A stretch of DNA of 64,000 bases from Candidatus Oscillochloris fontis. Lineage in GTDB: Bacteria > Chloroflexota > Chloroflexia > Chloroflexales > Chloroflexaceae. This document shows, in pieces, positions 26,502-37,902 of the stretch. The first letter of the stretch is position 1. The number at the start of each line of letters is the position of its first letter. A program made the position numbers and the translations under genes. The DNA lies in contig NZ_RYFD01000011.1 in the NCBI RefSeq assembly GCF_004138135.1, forward strand, positions 1-64,000, in the 5' to 3' direction. The notes under the pieces were generated by a model. That model was not told the DNA's origin. It made no database searches and saw only the letters and a program-made list of their open reading frames with translations.

Positions 26502-27239
26502 ATGGGCTTTAAAAGCAAGCTTAAGGGACTGCTTGAGCATCTGACAGGCACACATATATATCGTATACTGCCGCGTGGCTTCGATGTGGCTTCTGATATT
26601 GCGCATGCCTTGCCAATGTACCATGCTCAGGTTATTTTTGATGTTGGTGCTAATGTTGGACAATCTGCTCACGTATTTCGATCTAATTTTCCAAATTCGT
26701 GTATCTATTGTTTTGAACCTGTAACTAATACATACCGTCAACTTCAACGTAATGTACGAAAATATAAGCATGTTCATTGTTATCAGTTAGCATTGGGTTC
26801 TACCCAAAAAGATGGACAGATGGTACTTCAAGGTTCATCTGATATGTTTTTTTTACTAGGTCAATCAAGAGAGCAATCTCATAAAGACGTACAAACCGAA
26901 TCAGTACATGTTGATACATTAGATAATTTTTGTCATACGAATGGTATTAATTATATCAGTTACCTTAAAATAGACACAGAAGGAGGTGATATGGATGTCT
27001 TGGAAGGTGCTGTGAAGATGCTTGTCAAACAGAATATCGATATTATCCAGGTTGAGACCGGGATGAATCCGACCAATAGCAGACATGTATCATTTGAATC
27101 TGTAAAACAGTTCCTTGAATCTTACCACTATTACTTATTTGGGATCTATGAACAAGTAAATGAATGGCCTACTGGAAAACCTCATTTACGACGAACAAAT
27201 CCCATATTTATCTCTCAAAAACTTATCGAAAAGAAGTAA
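26502..27239 (+). CDS. FkbM family SAM-dependent methyltransferase, acquired
   Basis: 245 aa. SAM-binding motif I is VIFDVGANVGQSA. The FkbM hallmarks FEPVTNTYRQLQRNV, VDTLDNFC and YLKIDTEGGDMDVLEGA follow, with the late IIQVETGM strand. These enzymes O-methylate sugars or secondary metabolites. The gene is much more AT-rich than both neighbours and stands alone, which suggests horizontal transfer. RBS is weak (AAAGGGAATATCGTT). The acceptor is unknown. Confidence 0.9.
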   Translation: MGFKSKLKGLLEHLTGTHIYRILPRGFDVASDIAHALPMYHAQVIFDVGANVGQSAHVFRSNFPNSCIYCFEPVTNTYRQLQRNVRKYKHVHCYQLALGSTQKDGQMVLQGSSDMFFLLGQSREQSHKDVQTESVHVDTLDNFCHTNGINYISYLKIDTEGGDMDVLEGAVKMLVKQNIDIIQVETGMNPTNSRHVSFESVKQFLESYHYYLFGIYEQVNEWPTGKPHLRRTNPIFISQKLIEKK

Positions 27240-27282
27240 TGAGGCTCTATCTAACAACCCGGATTAAACTATTCTTTTCTCT

Positions 27283-27444
27283 TCAACATAATTTCCCATC
27301 CCGGTGGCCAGATCTGGATTTTGTTCTCGGGATCTTGACGCCATTCAGCAACTTCATGGCGCCATTTGGGCCAAATAGTATTGCAAGAATGGCTATGAAA
27401 AATGCAAACCAAACGAGTAGAGTTTGGTTTTGTTTAAAAGACAT
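27283..27444 (-). CDS. small single-helix membrane protein, possibly frameshifted
   Basis: 53 aa from the ATG at 27444, with AGGAG eight bases upstream. Residues 8-25 form one transmembrane helix (TLLVWFAFFIAILAILFG). The tail in this frame is basic and unremarkable. The next frame over the same tail reads WPKWRHEVAEWRQDPENK and ends WPPGWEIMLKRKE, which looks more like a real protein end. A single-base slip near 27375 may therefore have split the gene. It lies 37 bases downstream of fluC on the same strand. Function unknown. Confidence 0.35.
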   Translation of the reverse strand: MSFKQNQTLLVWFAFFIAILAILFGPNGAMKLLNGVKIPRTKSRSGHRDGKLC

Positions 27445-27481
27445 CAGGAAATACTCCTTAATAGAAGTAAGAAGCCAATTA

Positions 27482-27856
27482 TTACCACATCCGCCCCAAC
27501 TCTACCCCCACAAAGACCGCGATCAGCCCGACGATCATGCTCGTGCTGGCATAAATAATTGCGGCCAGCCAGTTGCCACTGTTGATCAGGTTGTAGGTCT
27601 CGTAGCCAAAACTGGAGAAGGTAGTGAAGCCGCCGAGTAAGCCAGTGACAAGGAGTAGTCGGGTGGTTTCGCTCAGTTGGATGCGCGCATTGGCGAGGCT
27701 GAGTAGTAGCCCGATGAGCAGGCACCCCAGGAGGTTGATCATCAGCGTGCCGTAGGGGAAGCTGGCTCCTAAGTGGCGAGTGGCCCACACGGAGATGGCG
27801 TAACGTAGATTGGCACCGACTGCCGCACCAATGGCGATGGCGATGATGTTGTGCAT
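27482..27856 (-). CDS. crcB: fluoride exporter FluC/CrcB
   Basis: 124 aa with four transmembrane helices, the usual length. It forms a dual-topology dimeric fluoride channel in the inner membrane. Signatures seen are GAAVGANLRYAIS, PYGTLMINLLGCLLIGLL and the pore motif GGFTTFSSFGYE, which bears the fluoride-coordinating Phe residues. It follows the upstream gene by 9 bases, so it is in an operon with it. No fluoride riboswitch was recognised upstream of either gene. Confidence 0.95.
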   Translation of the reverse strand: MHNIIAIAIGAAVGANLRYAISVWATRHLGASFPYGTLMINLLGCLLIGLLLSLANARIQLSETTRLLLVTGLLGGFTTFSSFGYETYNLINSGNWLAAIIYASTSMIVGLIAVFVGVELGRMW

Positions 27857-27865
27857 GCGCTCTTC

Positions 27866-28303
27866 CTACTGCGGAAAAATCGAGAGATCATGGAGTAGGC
27901 TCAGGCTTTGCCGTAGCGGCATGAGTTCCTCCAGGGGGATCTCCAACGCGCTGATCATACGGGCGATCAGGGGATGTGTTTCGGGGCGCTCGTCGCCCGC
28001 CGCCATGCGCCGGTGGCACATGTTGAGTAGCAGGCTCAACTTCTGCCTCCGGTTCAGGCGTTGGGTTGCCTCCTGCGCAAAGGTGTCCACTTCGACATGC
28101 TTCAGGTAATGCTCGATGCGCCCCAACAGATCCGGCTCGTAGGCGATGCCGCGCCGGGGTAGGAAGTCGGCTAAGGCTCCGCTCTGCCCGTTGGCGTAGA
28201 TGCTGCTGGCCCCGGCGAGATGTCCGAGTGCGACCAGTAGGGCGCTGGCGGGGGTGAGTACCCCTGGCGGGTAGGTGGCGTCAAATTCGGTCCATGAGCC
28301 CAT
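27866..28303 (-). CDS. hypothetical protein, perhaps TerB-like helical
   Basis: 145 aa with a good ribosome site (GAGGAGAAGGAT). It looks all-helical. The region RRQKLSLLLNMCHRRMAAGDERPETHPLIARMISAL-like pattern (residues about 88-120) recalls TerB domains, in which acidic residues after a helix precede a second E..L helix. This is a weak resemblance. No signal peptide or membrane segment is seen. It is probably the first gene of a two-gene unit with crcB. Confidence 0.55.
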   Translation of the reverse strand: MGSWTEFDATYPPGVLTPASALLVALGHLAGASSIYANGQSGALADFLPRRGIAYEPDLLGRIEHYLKHVEVDTFAQEATQRLNRRQKLSLLLNMCHRRMAAGDERPETHPLIARMISALEIPLEELMPLRQSLSLLHDLSIFPQ

Positions 28304-28320
28304 ATCCTTCTCCTCGCATT

Positions 28321-28456
28321 GTAACTGTTCACACTTCTCCTAGCTTCCAGGTTTTGACACCAAGACGCAGAGGCGCAAAGCCGGCAACAAAACCTTTGCG
28401 TCCTTGCGCCTTTGCGTCAACACGAGGTTTCTTTTACCCCAAGTGTGAACAGTTAC
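28321..28456. mobile_element. 136-bp IS66-like MITE, copy 3
   Basis: GTAACTGTTCACACTT at the left and AAGTGTGAACAGTTAC at the right, exact inverted repeats. The flanks are CTCGCATT and CTCGCATC, a target duplication with one change. It lies just upstream of the gene pair at 27482-28303. Confidence 0.9.
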
Positions 28457-28465
28457 CTCGCATCT

Positions 28466-31461
<2,996 letters not shown>

Positions 31462-31485
31462 GGTGGTATCTTCGGATGGTGGCAA

Positions 31486-31542
31486 TGGTGTTATGATGGT
31501 GCGGTTGGCCGCTTTGCGGCCAACCGCACCATCATAACACCA
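31486..31542. repeat. perfect 57-bp palindrome (27-bp arms, TTT loop)
   Basis: Arms begin TGGTGTTATGATGGTGCGG and meet at GGCCGC-TTT-GCGGCC. It lies between the acyl-CoA dehydrogenase and the McrB-like gene, both on the minus strand. There is no T-run after it, so a classical terminator is not supported, although the hairpin would be very stable in RNA. Confidence 0.9.
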
Positions 31543-31577
31543 TGTTTCGTGGGGGCCGCAGGCCCCAAGACCTACCC

Positions 31578-32717
31578 CTACTTCGTAATCTCACGCGAGA
31601 TCACGAGGCGCTGGATCTCGCTCGTACCCTCATAGATCTCGGTAATCTTAGCATCGCGGAAGAAGCGCTCGATGGGGTACTCCTTCGAGTAGCCGTTGGA
31701 GCCGTGCAACTGTAGCGCCTTGGTCGCCGTCCACATGGCCGTCTCGGAGGCGAAGACCTTGGCCATCGCGGCGTCCTTACCATAATCGAGACCCTGATCC
31801 TTGCGCCAGGCCGCCTCGTAGGTGAGCAGGCGTGCCGCCTTAATGCGCGTCGCCATATCGGCTAGGGCGAAGCCCACCGCCTGGAACTCGTGGATCGGCT
31901 TGCCGAACTGCTCGCGTATCTTCGTATAGGCCAGCGCTTCCTCGTAGGCCCCCTGCGCAATACCGAGCGCCTGCGCAGCAATCCCGATGCGCCCCGCATT
32001 GAGGATGGTCATGGCGATCTTAAAGCCCTGGCCCTCCTCGCCCAGCAAGCGCGAAGCCGGAACGCGGAAGTCATCATAGGCCATCTGCGAGCTATGGGCG
32101 CTGCGAATACCCAGTTTGTTCTCGACCTTGACCACGCGGCAACCCGGCTCCTTGGTGTCAATCAGGAAGGCACTAATGCCCTTGACACCCTTGGAGGGAT
32201 CGGTTATCGCCATGAGGATGATCATATCGGCGTGGTCGCCATTGGTGACCCAGTTCTTCACGCCATTGATGACATAATGATCGCCATCACGTACCGCAGT
32301 GGTCTTCTGGGCGGCGGCATCCGAGCCAGCGCCGGGTTCAGAGAGCGAGAAGGCACCCAGCATTTTGCCAGAAGCGAGCGGGATGAGAAATTCCTGCTTC
32401 TGTTGCTCGCTACCGAACTTCTCGATCCCATAGCAGACCAGCGAGTTATTGACCGAAGCAATCACACCCAACGAGGGATCAACCCGGCTGAGCTCCTCAA
32501 TCACAATCGCATAGGAGATATAATCGAGGCCCGCGCCACCATACTCCTCGCGCACCGCCACGCCAAGCAGGCCCAGTTCGCCCATCTTCTGCACAAGTTC
32601 TGTGGGCCAGATCGCGTGCTCATCGCGCTCGGCAGTGGTGGGCTTGGCCTCTTTCTCAACAAACTGGCGCACCATATCGCGCAACATCTGCTGATCTTCG
32701 TTGAGCTGAAACTCCAT
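31578..32717 (-). CDS. acyl-CoA dehydrogenase
   Basis: 379 aa from the ATG at 32717, preceded by AAGGAGAG. It is an FAD-dependent flavoprotein oxidising acyl-CoA at the alpha-beta position and passing electrons to ETF. Seen are [12 protein letters not shown] (FAD/substrate loop), [35 protein letters not shown] and, near the end, [18 protein letters not shown]. The Glu in YEGTSEIQ is the catalytic base in short- and branched-chain dehydrogenases. Substrate chain length cannot be fixed. It is a single gene followed by a strong palindrome. Confidence 0.95.
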   Translation of the reverse strand: MEFQLNEDQQMLRDMVRQFVEKEAKPTTAERDEHAIWPTELVQKMGELGLLGVAVREEYGGAGLDYISYAIVIEELSRVDPSLGVIASVNNSLVCYGIEKFGSEQQKQEFLIPLASGKMLGAFSLSEPGAGSDAAAQKTTAVRDGDHYVINGVKNWVTNGDHADMIILMAITDPSKGVKGISAFLIDTKEPGCRVVKVENKLGIRSAHSSQMAYDDFRVPASRLLGEEGQGFKIAMTILNAGRIGIAAQALGIAQGAYEEALAYTKIREQFGKPIHEFQAVGFALADMATRIKAARLLTYEAAWRKDQGLDYGKDAAMAKVFASETAMWTATKALQLHGSNGYSKEYPIERFFRDAKITEIYEGTSEIQRLVISREITK

Positions 32718-32817
32718 TGTCTTCTCTCCTTGGTGATGTCTTGACATGTCTTGAGTGGACGATGAACGCGCTCCATTCTACGTCAGAATGGGATCTGCGG
32801 CAAGGAGGGGAGCAACG

Positions 32818-33088
32818 GTAACTATTCACACTTGGGGTAAAAGAAACCTCGTTTTGACGTAAAGGCGCGAAGACGCAAAGGGTTGTTGCAGGCTTTGCGT
32901 CTTTGCGTCAAAACCTGGAGGCTAGGTAACTGTTCACACTTGGGGTAAAAGAAATCTCGTATTGACGCAAAGGCGCAAGGACGCAAAGGTTTTGTTGCAG
33001 GCTTTGCGCCTCTGCGTCTTTGCGTCAAAAACTGGAAGCTAGGAGAAGTGTGAACAGTTCCGAGGCTAGGAGAAGTGTGAACAGTTCC
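32818..33088. mobile_element. tandem/nested pair of IS66-like MITEs, copy 4, with 8-bp target duplication
   Basis: Two units joined head to tail: 32818-32925 lacks its right arm, and 32926-33060 is nearly complete. A fragment of the right end (GGCTAGGAGAAGTGTGAACAG) is repeated to 33088. GAGCAACG flanks the whole (32810-32817 and 33089-33096). The outer end reads GTTCC instead of GTTAC. The region 33097-33281 carries another GGGGTGACGCATCG palindrome and no gene. Confidence 0.85.
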
Positions 33089-33281
33089 GAGCAACGTTGC
33101 CGGGTGCCCCGATCATTGCGTAGGGGTGACGCATCGCTCTCCAACTTTGTCTGGGTTTGCCTGCTCCATGAAATGCGATGCGTCGCCCCATGTCCCCACA
33201 TAGATCCCCACTGGCTGGTACAATAGGTAGGCCGATGCATTGATGCGTCGGTCTATCTGATTCTGTTGAGGATATGGTCTC

Positions 33282-34127
33282 GTGAGCCTGAAGATCTTTA
33301 CTCTTGCTGTGCTTGATGATCCAACATTTGTTCTTCTCACCGATCTGGTGGCGCGTTGTAATCAGGCCGAAAATCTTGATCTGCCCATTTCGGCTGACTT
33401 GGGTAGTGCAGCTAGGTTGCTCGTCGCCGATCTGGATGGTGAATTGGTTGGGCTGGCAACGATCAGTCTTGGGCGTGAAGCAGAGATCTGTCTGTGTGTT
33501 GATCCCCGGCGGCGGCGGCGGGGGATTGGGCGTGCCCTTGCCGTTGCTTCAGCAATGCGTGCTATCGCCGAAGGTTGCTCTGAACCGGTCTTTGTGGTTG
33601 ATCTGGCGGCAGATTCGGGATGTATCTTTGTCGTCCAGTTGGGTGCCCGATTCAGTCTTGCCGAACATCGCATGGATCTGGATCTGAGTCTCATTCCGCC
33701 CGCCCCCACACCGATCCATGGCCTCTGCATTCGCCCGGTGCGCTTTGATGATGCCCCTGCGATGAGTCAGATTCTCACGCTGGCTTTTGATGATCCGCCC
33801 GAATTGGTGGGCCATTTTGTCACAGAACGCCTCGCCAGCCGCTTCCACCGCTTCTTACTAGCAGAATTTGATGGTCAACCGGTGGGTACACTGCGTCTGA
33901 TCCAAGAAGATGGCTGGGTTTATATCACCACCTTTGGGGTTACTCCGCAGTATCAGGGCCGGGGTATCGGGCGCCAGATGTTGCTCTCTGTGATCACGAT
34001 GCTGCGCCACGAAGGCCAGCGGGCTATTCGTATTGAGGTCGAAACTCACAATAGCGCAGCTTTGTCACTCTATGAATCTTGTGGCTTCCGGCGGCGACGT
34101 ACCTTCGCCTACTATTGCTTGGCATAA
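33282..34127 (+). CDS. tandem GNAT acetyltransferase
   Basis: 281 aa from a GTG at 33282. Two GNAT domains: residues about 1-145 with RRRRRGIGRALAVA as the acetyl-CoA loop, and residues about 148-281 with VTPQYQGRGIGRQMLL as the second. The C-terminal ends NSAALSLYESCGFRRRRTFAYY is a standard GNAT tail. The N-terminal domain is more divergent and may be structural. The layout matches mycothiol-synthase-like double GNATs in form only; the substrate is unknown. Transcription is probably independent. Confidence 0.88.
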   Translation: MSLKIFTLAVLDDPTFVLLTDLVARCNQAENLDLPISADLGSAARLLVADLDGELVGLATISLGREAEICLCVDPRRRRRGIGRALAVASAMRAIAEGCSEPVFVVDLAADSGCIFVVQLGARFSLAEHRMDLDLSLIPPAPTPIHGLCIRPVRFDDAPAMSQILTLAFDDPPELVGHFVTERLASRFHRFLLAEFDGQPVGTLRLIQEDGWVYITTFGVTPQYQGRGIGRQMLLSVITMLRHEGQRAIRIEVETHNSAALSLYESCGFRRRRTFAYYCLA

Positions 34128-34160
34128 TCGTCCCGGTGTGCGTGATGCGCCCTGACCGAT

Positions 34161-34211
34161 TAAACCCGCCGCAAGCCGCCATGCTTTAGCCGAGCGGTTA
34201 GGCGGGTTTCT
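34161..34211. terminator. possible terminator after the GNAT gene
   Basis: AAACCCGCC and GGCGGGTTT enclose about 30 bases including a smaller hairpin. The right arm overlaps the end of the convergent RHH gene. It may serve both directions, or may be the left-end structure of the transposon. Confidence 0.4.
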
Positions 34212-34383
34212 CGCTGGCTTTAGCCAGAACAGTGGAAGCCTCGCTATCCGCGTTCTGGCGGGCAATCTTCTCTTGTAGGGCATCTCGGATGAACTGATTC
34301 ATGCTGATACCGGCTTGCGCTGCCGCAACCTTCATCGCACGATGTTCGGTTTCGGTGAACTGAAGCGGGAAGCGTTTGATCAT
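34198..34383 (-). CDS. ribbon-helix-helix DNA-binding protein
   Basis: 61 aa. The N-terminal strand KRFPLQFTETEHRAMK followed by helices AQAGISMNQFIRDALQEKI is a textbook RHH (Arc/MetJ) fold, as in antitoxins and small plasmid regulators. It is divergent from tnpB and separated from it by a perfect 18-bp palindrome, its likely operator. No toxin gene is next to it, so it is more likely a regulator carried by the transposon. The C-terminal tail is short and charged. Confidence 0.8.
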   Translation of the reverse strand: MIKRFPLQFTETEHRAMKVAAAQAGISMNQFIRDALQEKIARQNADSEASTVLAKASEKPA

Positions 34384-34391
34384 ATGTGCTG

Positions 34392-34433
34392 CCTATGGTA
34401 TAATTATTACTAATATAATAATTATACCATAGG
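34392..34433. promoter_or_regulatory. palindromic operator/promoter between RHH and tnpB
   Basis: Perfect 18-bp inverted repeat, CCTATGGTATAATTATTA with TAATAATTATACCATAGG, around CTAATA. Each arm contains a TATAAT-type -10 box, so the divergent promoters probably overlap the operator. Binding by the RHH protein is an inference. Confidence 0.65.
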
Positions 34434-34441
34434 TCACGGTC

Positions 34442-35572
34442 ATGGCACGGAAAGCCTTTCACTATCGTCTCTATCCGAGCCGCCCCCAGGCACGCCTGCT
34501 GGATGCGACCCTGGAGACCTGCCGCTTGTTCTACAACGACTGTCTTGCCGAACGCAAGGCGGCCTACCAGGAGCGGGGCGAAACGATAGGCAAGTACGAG
34601 CAACTGCGCTAGGTCAAGGAGCGCAAGGCGACAAACCCGTGGGCGAAACACGTGCATAGCCACGTCTTGCAGACGGTGGTACAGGATCTCGACAAGGCGT
34701 TTGATGCCTTCTTTCGGCGCGTCAAGGCAGGCGAGAAGCCCGGTTATCCGCGCTTCAAGGGGCGCAACCGTTGGCATTCGATGGGCTTCAAGGAGTACGG
34801 GAACGGCTTTCGGGTAGACGGGCGGCGGCTCAAGCTGTCGGGCATCGGGCGGGTCGCGGTGCGCTGGCATCGTCCGACCGAAGGCCAGATCAAGACGCTC
34901 CGCATCAGCAAGAAGGCTGGGAAGTGGTTCGCCAGCTTCTCGTGTGTGGTGGATGAGCCGACGCCGCTCCCCGCCACCGGCAAAGACGTAGGGATTGATG
35001 TGGGGCTGGCAAGTCTGATCACCACGAGTACCGGTGATCGGGTAGCGCATCCCCGTTTCTACCGCAAGGCGCAGCGCCGCTTGCGGGTGGCACAGCGCCG
35101 GGTGGCACGCCGCACCAAGGGTGGGAAGAACCGACGCAAGGCTATCGTGATGCTGCAACGGCAGCACGAGCGCATTGGGAACCAGCGCAAGGACTACCTC
35201 AACAAGCTGGCACGCACGCTGGTGGAGCAACACGACCGCATTGCCCTCGAAGACCTCACGATCACACGCATGGTGCATGGCAACCTCGCAACGAGCATTC
35301 TGGACGCCGGATGGGGCTACTTGGTTCAGCGACTCACGGACAAGGCTGCAAGTGCCGGTCGTGTGGTTGTCCTGGTAGACCCGCGAAACACGTCAAAAAC
35401 CTGCTCTGGGTGTGGGCGACTATTCGAGGGGCTTACCCTCAAAGACCGTTGGGTTGATTGCGCCTGTGGCCTGTCGCTTGATCGTGATCACAACGCCGCA
35501 ATCAACATACTCAACCGGGGCGGACAGCTCCGTTGGTCGTCAAGCTCGCCACTAGGCGGGTTGGGCCAATAA
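34442..35572 (+). pseudogene. tnpB: TnpB of an IS605/IS1341-type element, interrupted by an amber codon
   Basis: 376 codons from the ATG at 34442 if the in-frame TAG at 34610-34612 (codon 57) is ignored. The N terminus (FHYRLYPSRPQARLLDA, LFYNDCLAERKAAYQERG) is typical. Downstream are the RuvC-like pieces GIDVGLASLITTS, IALEDLTITRMV and the zinc-ribbon CSGCG...CACG followed by LDRDHNAAINIL. All three acidic residues are present. The TAG replaces what is most likely a Gln codon, a single C-to-T change. The gene is therefore recently inactivated, or restarts at the GTG at 34652. No TnpA is nearby. A guide omega RNA would be expected at the 3' end. Confidence 0.9.
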
Positions 35573-35603
35573 GCCGCGCCACGTTAGTGGCTGCGGAGTG
35601 TCA
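35573..35603. mobile_element. probable right-end hairpin of the TnpB element
   Basis: CCGCGCCAC-GTTA-GTGGCTGCGG forms a hairpin a few bases after the tnpB stop, in the place where IS605-type right ends and omega RNA 3' ends are found. The exact border is not established. Confidence 0.45.
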
Positions 35604-35605
35604 CC

Positions 35606-35690
35606 AACACGGGCGGCGATCCGGTGGTTGAGCTATAGACCAACTTTGGTGGTGGGAAGACCCATTCGATGTTGGCGTTCTACCATCCTG
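35606..35690 (+). pseudogene. relic of a DUF499-family ATPase gene
   Basis: Translation reads GGDPVVEL, then a stop, then TNFGGGKTHSMLAFYHP. This is the recognisable Walker A neighbourhood of DUF499 proteins (TNFGGGKTHS), large ATPases often found in defence islands. It has no start, contains a stop and runs into the convergent membrane gene. It begins where the transposon ends, so the transposon probably cut into it or moved a piece with it. Confidence 0.6.
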
Positions 35691-37893
35691 CCCAATCAAC
35701 CATCACCCCCAACTCGCGCCCATCGGGGGCGCTGAAGGTGGGGCTGCGTAGCTCAACCGGGCTACGCGGCGCAGCGGGGAGCAGGATCTGGATGGTCTGC
35801 CAGGCTCCGCCGATGCTCACGCTGTAACACGCGGCAGCGGCACAGATTTGGATCGGCACGGGTTGCCCGTCTGGGCGGGGGGCGGCGAGGCGCAACCGCA
35901 GGATGACCGGGCCTACTGCGGGGTTGCTCAGGCGCAACCATGCCCGCCCGCGTGTCCAGCGCAGGCTCGTGTCGCCCTGGGTTTCGGCGGGGTAGACGCC
36001 ACCCACCCAGCCGTAGTCGAGTCCGTTACCGAGATCGATCTGGGTGGTGGGGGGCGACGGTCGCATACGGTCGCTCCAGTCTACGAGGTGTTGCAGATCG
36101 AGGTAGCGCCCCAGGTAGGCCGTGCGGGCGGCTTCGTCCTGGCCCATGTCGCGCAGCAGGCTGCCCCAGGCGACGCTGGCACCCACGTAGGGTGGGCGGA
36201 GGGCGTGGGCGCGCCGGTAGGAATCCAGGGCGGCCTCGTTATCCCCAACGTGGCGCTGGAGATCGCCAAGGGCGATCCAGCCATCCGGGGTGGGGCTGGC
36301 CGCAAGGGCGTGGCGGTAGGCGTCTTCCGCTGCTTCATACGCAGCACGGCCCAGCAGGTGATCGCCGTAGGCGCGGTAGAGGCTGCGCACCACCCCGCTA
36401 CTGGCCCAGTCCCACGGGTAGTAGCGCAAGGCAGGGATGAGGGCGAGGAGGAGGGCGCTGAGGAGGAGGATGGTCACGGCCCTCACCCCCAGCCCCTCTC
36501 CCGCATGCGGGAGAGGGGGGATTCTGCATCCCGGTGCGTTCGATCCCCCCTCTCCCACGCAGTGGGAGAGGGGGTTAGGGGGTGAGGGCCGATACACACA
36601 TGCCGCCAGCGGGATGAGCACCAGAAAGAGGAAGTGGCGGTAGCGCCCTTCGGCGTGGGTGACGAGTGTGGCCGCACAGAAGGTGGCGATCCATAAGACG
36701 AAGAGCCACGCCAGCGGCTGGCGGCGCACCACGAGCAGACCCAACGGGGCGGCAACGAGGATGAGCAGGTAGAGCAGATCATCAAGGAGCAGTGCTGAGA
36801 TGAAGAGCGCCGGGGGCGGATCGCTATAGTAGTCGGCCATGAGGAAGCGATCTTCGATGGGGTTGACTGCCCAGATGCGCCGCCATTCGGCGGGGATCTT
36901 GCGCAGGATGATACTGGGATCTTCCTGTAGCCGCGCCATTCCGCGTGCGTTGGCCAGATCGGCGCGTTCCGCCGGATTAGCGACGGCTTCGAGGGCTTGG
37001 TTGATCGCCTCGATGCTCTCATGCGGCTCGTAAAAGGCCCACATATTGTAGGAACCACCGGTCTCGATCAGGATGCAGTGGCCATACGCCTGACAGTTGC
37101 GCAGCGTCCATGGGGCGATGACGGCACCGGCACCGAGGGCGAGGAGGATGAGGGGTAAGAAACCTTTTATTGACGCCGAACGGCCCTCACCCCCAGCCCC
37201 TCTCCCGTGGGCTTCGCCCACAGGCGAGGGGGGCACATGGCTGAGGTATCTCGGATCGTATCCCCCCCTCTCCTGTTCGCGCAGCGAACGGGAGAGGGGG
37301 GCTAGGGGGGTGAGGGCCATACCCACCCCCACCATCCACACTGCCACCAGGGGCAGCACCACCAACCCCGCCGAGCGCGTCAGGCAGGCGAGGCCGAAGA
37401 GTAGCCCGGCGAGCAGCGCCAGCAGCGGGCTGCGCTGGCGCTGCCAGTGGTGCGTCGCCAACAGGCCCAGGCCGAAGAGCAGGCTAAAGAGCGTCTCGCT
37501 CATGGAGAGGCTGGCGAAGGTGGCGTAGGTCTGGAGGAGGGCGGCAATACTGGCGGCCAGTAGGGGTGGGCCGGGGCGTTCGGTCAGGGCGCGGGTGAGC
37601 GCATACACCACCACCACCACACCCAGGCTGAGGGCGATGTTGGGCAACGCGGCCAGATGCAGGTCGCCGCCGCTGAGCCAGAGTGACCCGGCGAGGAAGA
37701 GCGGGTAGAGCGGGGCGCGCAGCCAGCGCCACGACTCATAGTAGACCCAGCCGCGCCCAGCCAGCAGATCGCGCGCCACCTGGATGTACTCCTGCTCATC
37801 GTTGGCGGGCAGGTGCAGTGGCTGCGCCCAGAGCAGCAGCCGCCACACGAGGGCGAGGAGCAGGATGAGGAGCAGTGGCAGGTGTTTACGCAT
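35680..37893 (-). CDS. GT-C family membrane glycosyltransferase with TPR-like C terminus
   Basis: 737 aa. The first loop has ANDEQEYIQVARDLLAG, the acidic loop typical of PMT/ArnT-type (GT39/GT83) enzymes that use polyprenyl-phosphate sugars. About ten transmembrane helices follow. After residue about 500 are TPR-like helices (YEAAEDAYRHALAASP, ALDSYRRAHALRP) and a final beta-rich domain. Two dispersed palindromic repeats (36479-36589 and 37182-37318) are translated in frame as Pro/Gly/Arg-rich extramembrane segments. The acceptor is unknown. The gene is single. Confidence 0.82.
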   Translation of the reverse strand: MRKHLPLLLILLLALVWRLLLWAQPLHLPANDEQEYIQVARDLLAGRGWVYYESWRWLRAPLYPLFLAGSLWLSGGDLHLAALPNIALSLGVVVVVYALTRALTERPGPPLLAASIAALLQTYATFASLSMSETLFSLLFGLGLLATHHWQRQRSPLLALLAGLLFGLACLTRSAGLVVLPLVAVWMVGVGMALTPLAPLSRSLREQERGGYDPRYLSHVPPSPVGEAHGRGAGGEGRSASIKGFLPLILLALGAGAVIAPWTLRNCQAYGHCILIETGGSYNMWAFYEPHESIEAINQALEAVANPAERADLANARGMARLQEDPSIILRKIPAEWRRIWAVNPIEDRFLMADYYSDPPPALFISALLLDDLLYLLILVAAPLGLLVVRRQPLAWLFVLWIATFCAATLVTHAEGRYRHFLFLVLIPLAACVYRPSPPNPLSHCVGEGGSNAPGCRIPPLPHAGEGLGVRAVTILLLSALLLALIPALRYYPWDWASSGVVRSLYRAYGDHLLGRAAYEAAEDAYRHALAASPTPDGWIALGDLQRHVGDNEAALDSYRRAHALRPPYVGASVAWGSLLRDMGQDEAARTAYLGRYLDLQHLVDWSDRMRPSPPTTQIDLGNGLDYGWVGGVYPAETQGDTSLRWTRGRAWLRLSNPAVGPVILRLRLAAPRPDGQPVPIQICAAAACYSVSIGGAWQTIQILLPAAPRSPVELRSPTFSAPDGRELGVMVDWAGW
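36479..36589. repeat. coding palindromic repeat in the membrane glycosyltransferase, unit 1
   Basis: GGCCCTCACCCCCAGCCCCT pairs with its complement GGGGGTGAGGGCC at the other end, with internal GGGAGAGGGG/CCCCTCTCCC hairpins. It is read in frame and adds about 37 residues in a loop. Confidence 0.85.
37182..37318. repeat. coding palindromic repeat in the membrane glycosyltransferase, unit 2
   Basis: Same family as 36479-36589 (GGCCCTCACCCC... ...GGGGTGAGGGCC) with two inner hairpins. It is also in frame, adding about 45 residues between transmembrane helices. Confidence 0.85.
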
Positions 37894-37902
37894 CGGATCA
37901 TT

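Noticed and set aside
27164-27640. 158-codon plus-strand frame downstream of the FkbM gene
   Set aside because: It overlaps the FkbM gene end and runs antisense into crcB. No ribosome site or protein-like pattern was seen.
27857-28320. Fluoride riboswitch upstream of crcB
   Set aside because: Only 9 bases separate crcB from the preceding gene, and that gene is bordered by a MITE. No GGxGAT...CC fluoride aptamer pattern was seen.
31486-31542. Palindrome as an intrinsic terminator of the acyl-CoA dehydrogenase gene
   Set aside because: The stem is perfect, but no T-run follows on the transcribed strand, so it is reported only as a repeat.
34161-34211. tRNA-like sequence near GCCGAGCGGTTA
   Set aside because: The D-arm-like stretch is there, but no acceptor, anticodon or T-arm can be drawn. 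It is explained by a hairpin near the transposon end.
34610-34612. TAG in tnpB as a recoded (pyrrolysine or read-through) codon
   Set aside because: No recoding signal is visible, and the position aligns with an ordinary Gln in TnpB proteins. A nonsense mutation is the simplest reading.
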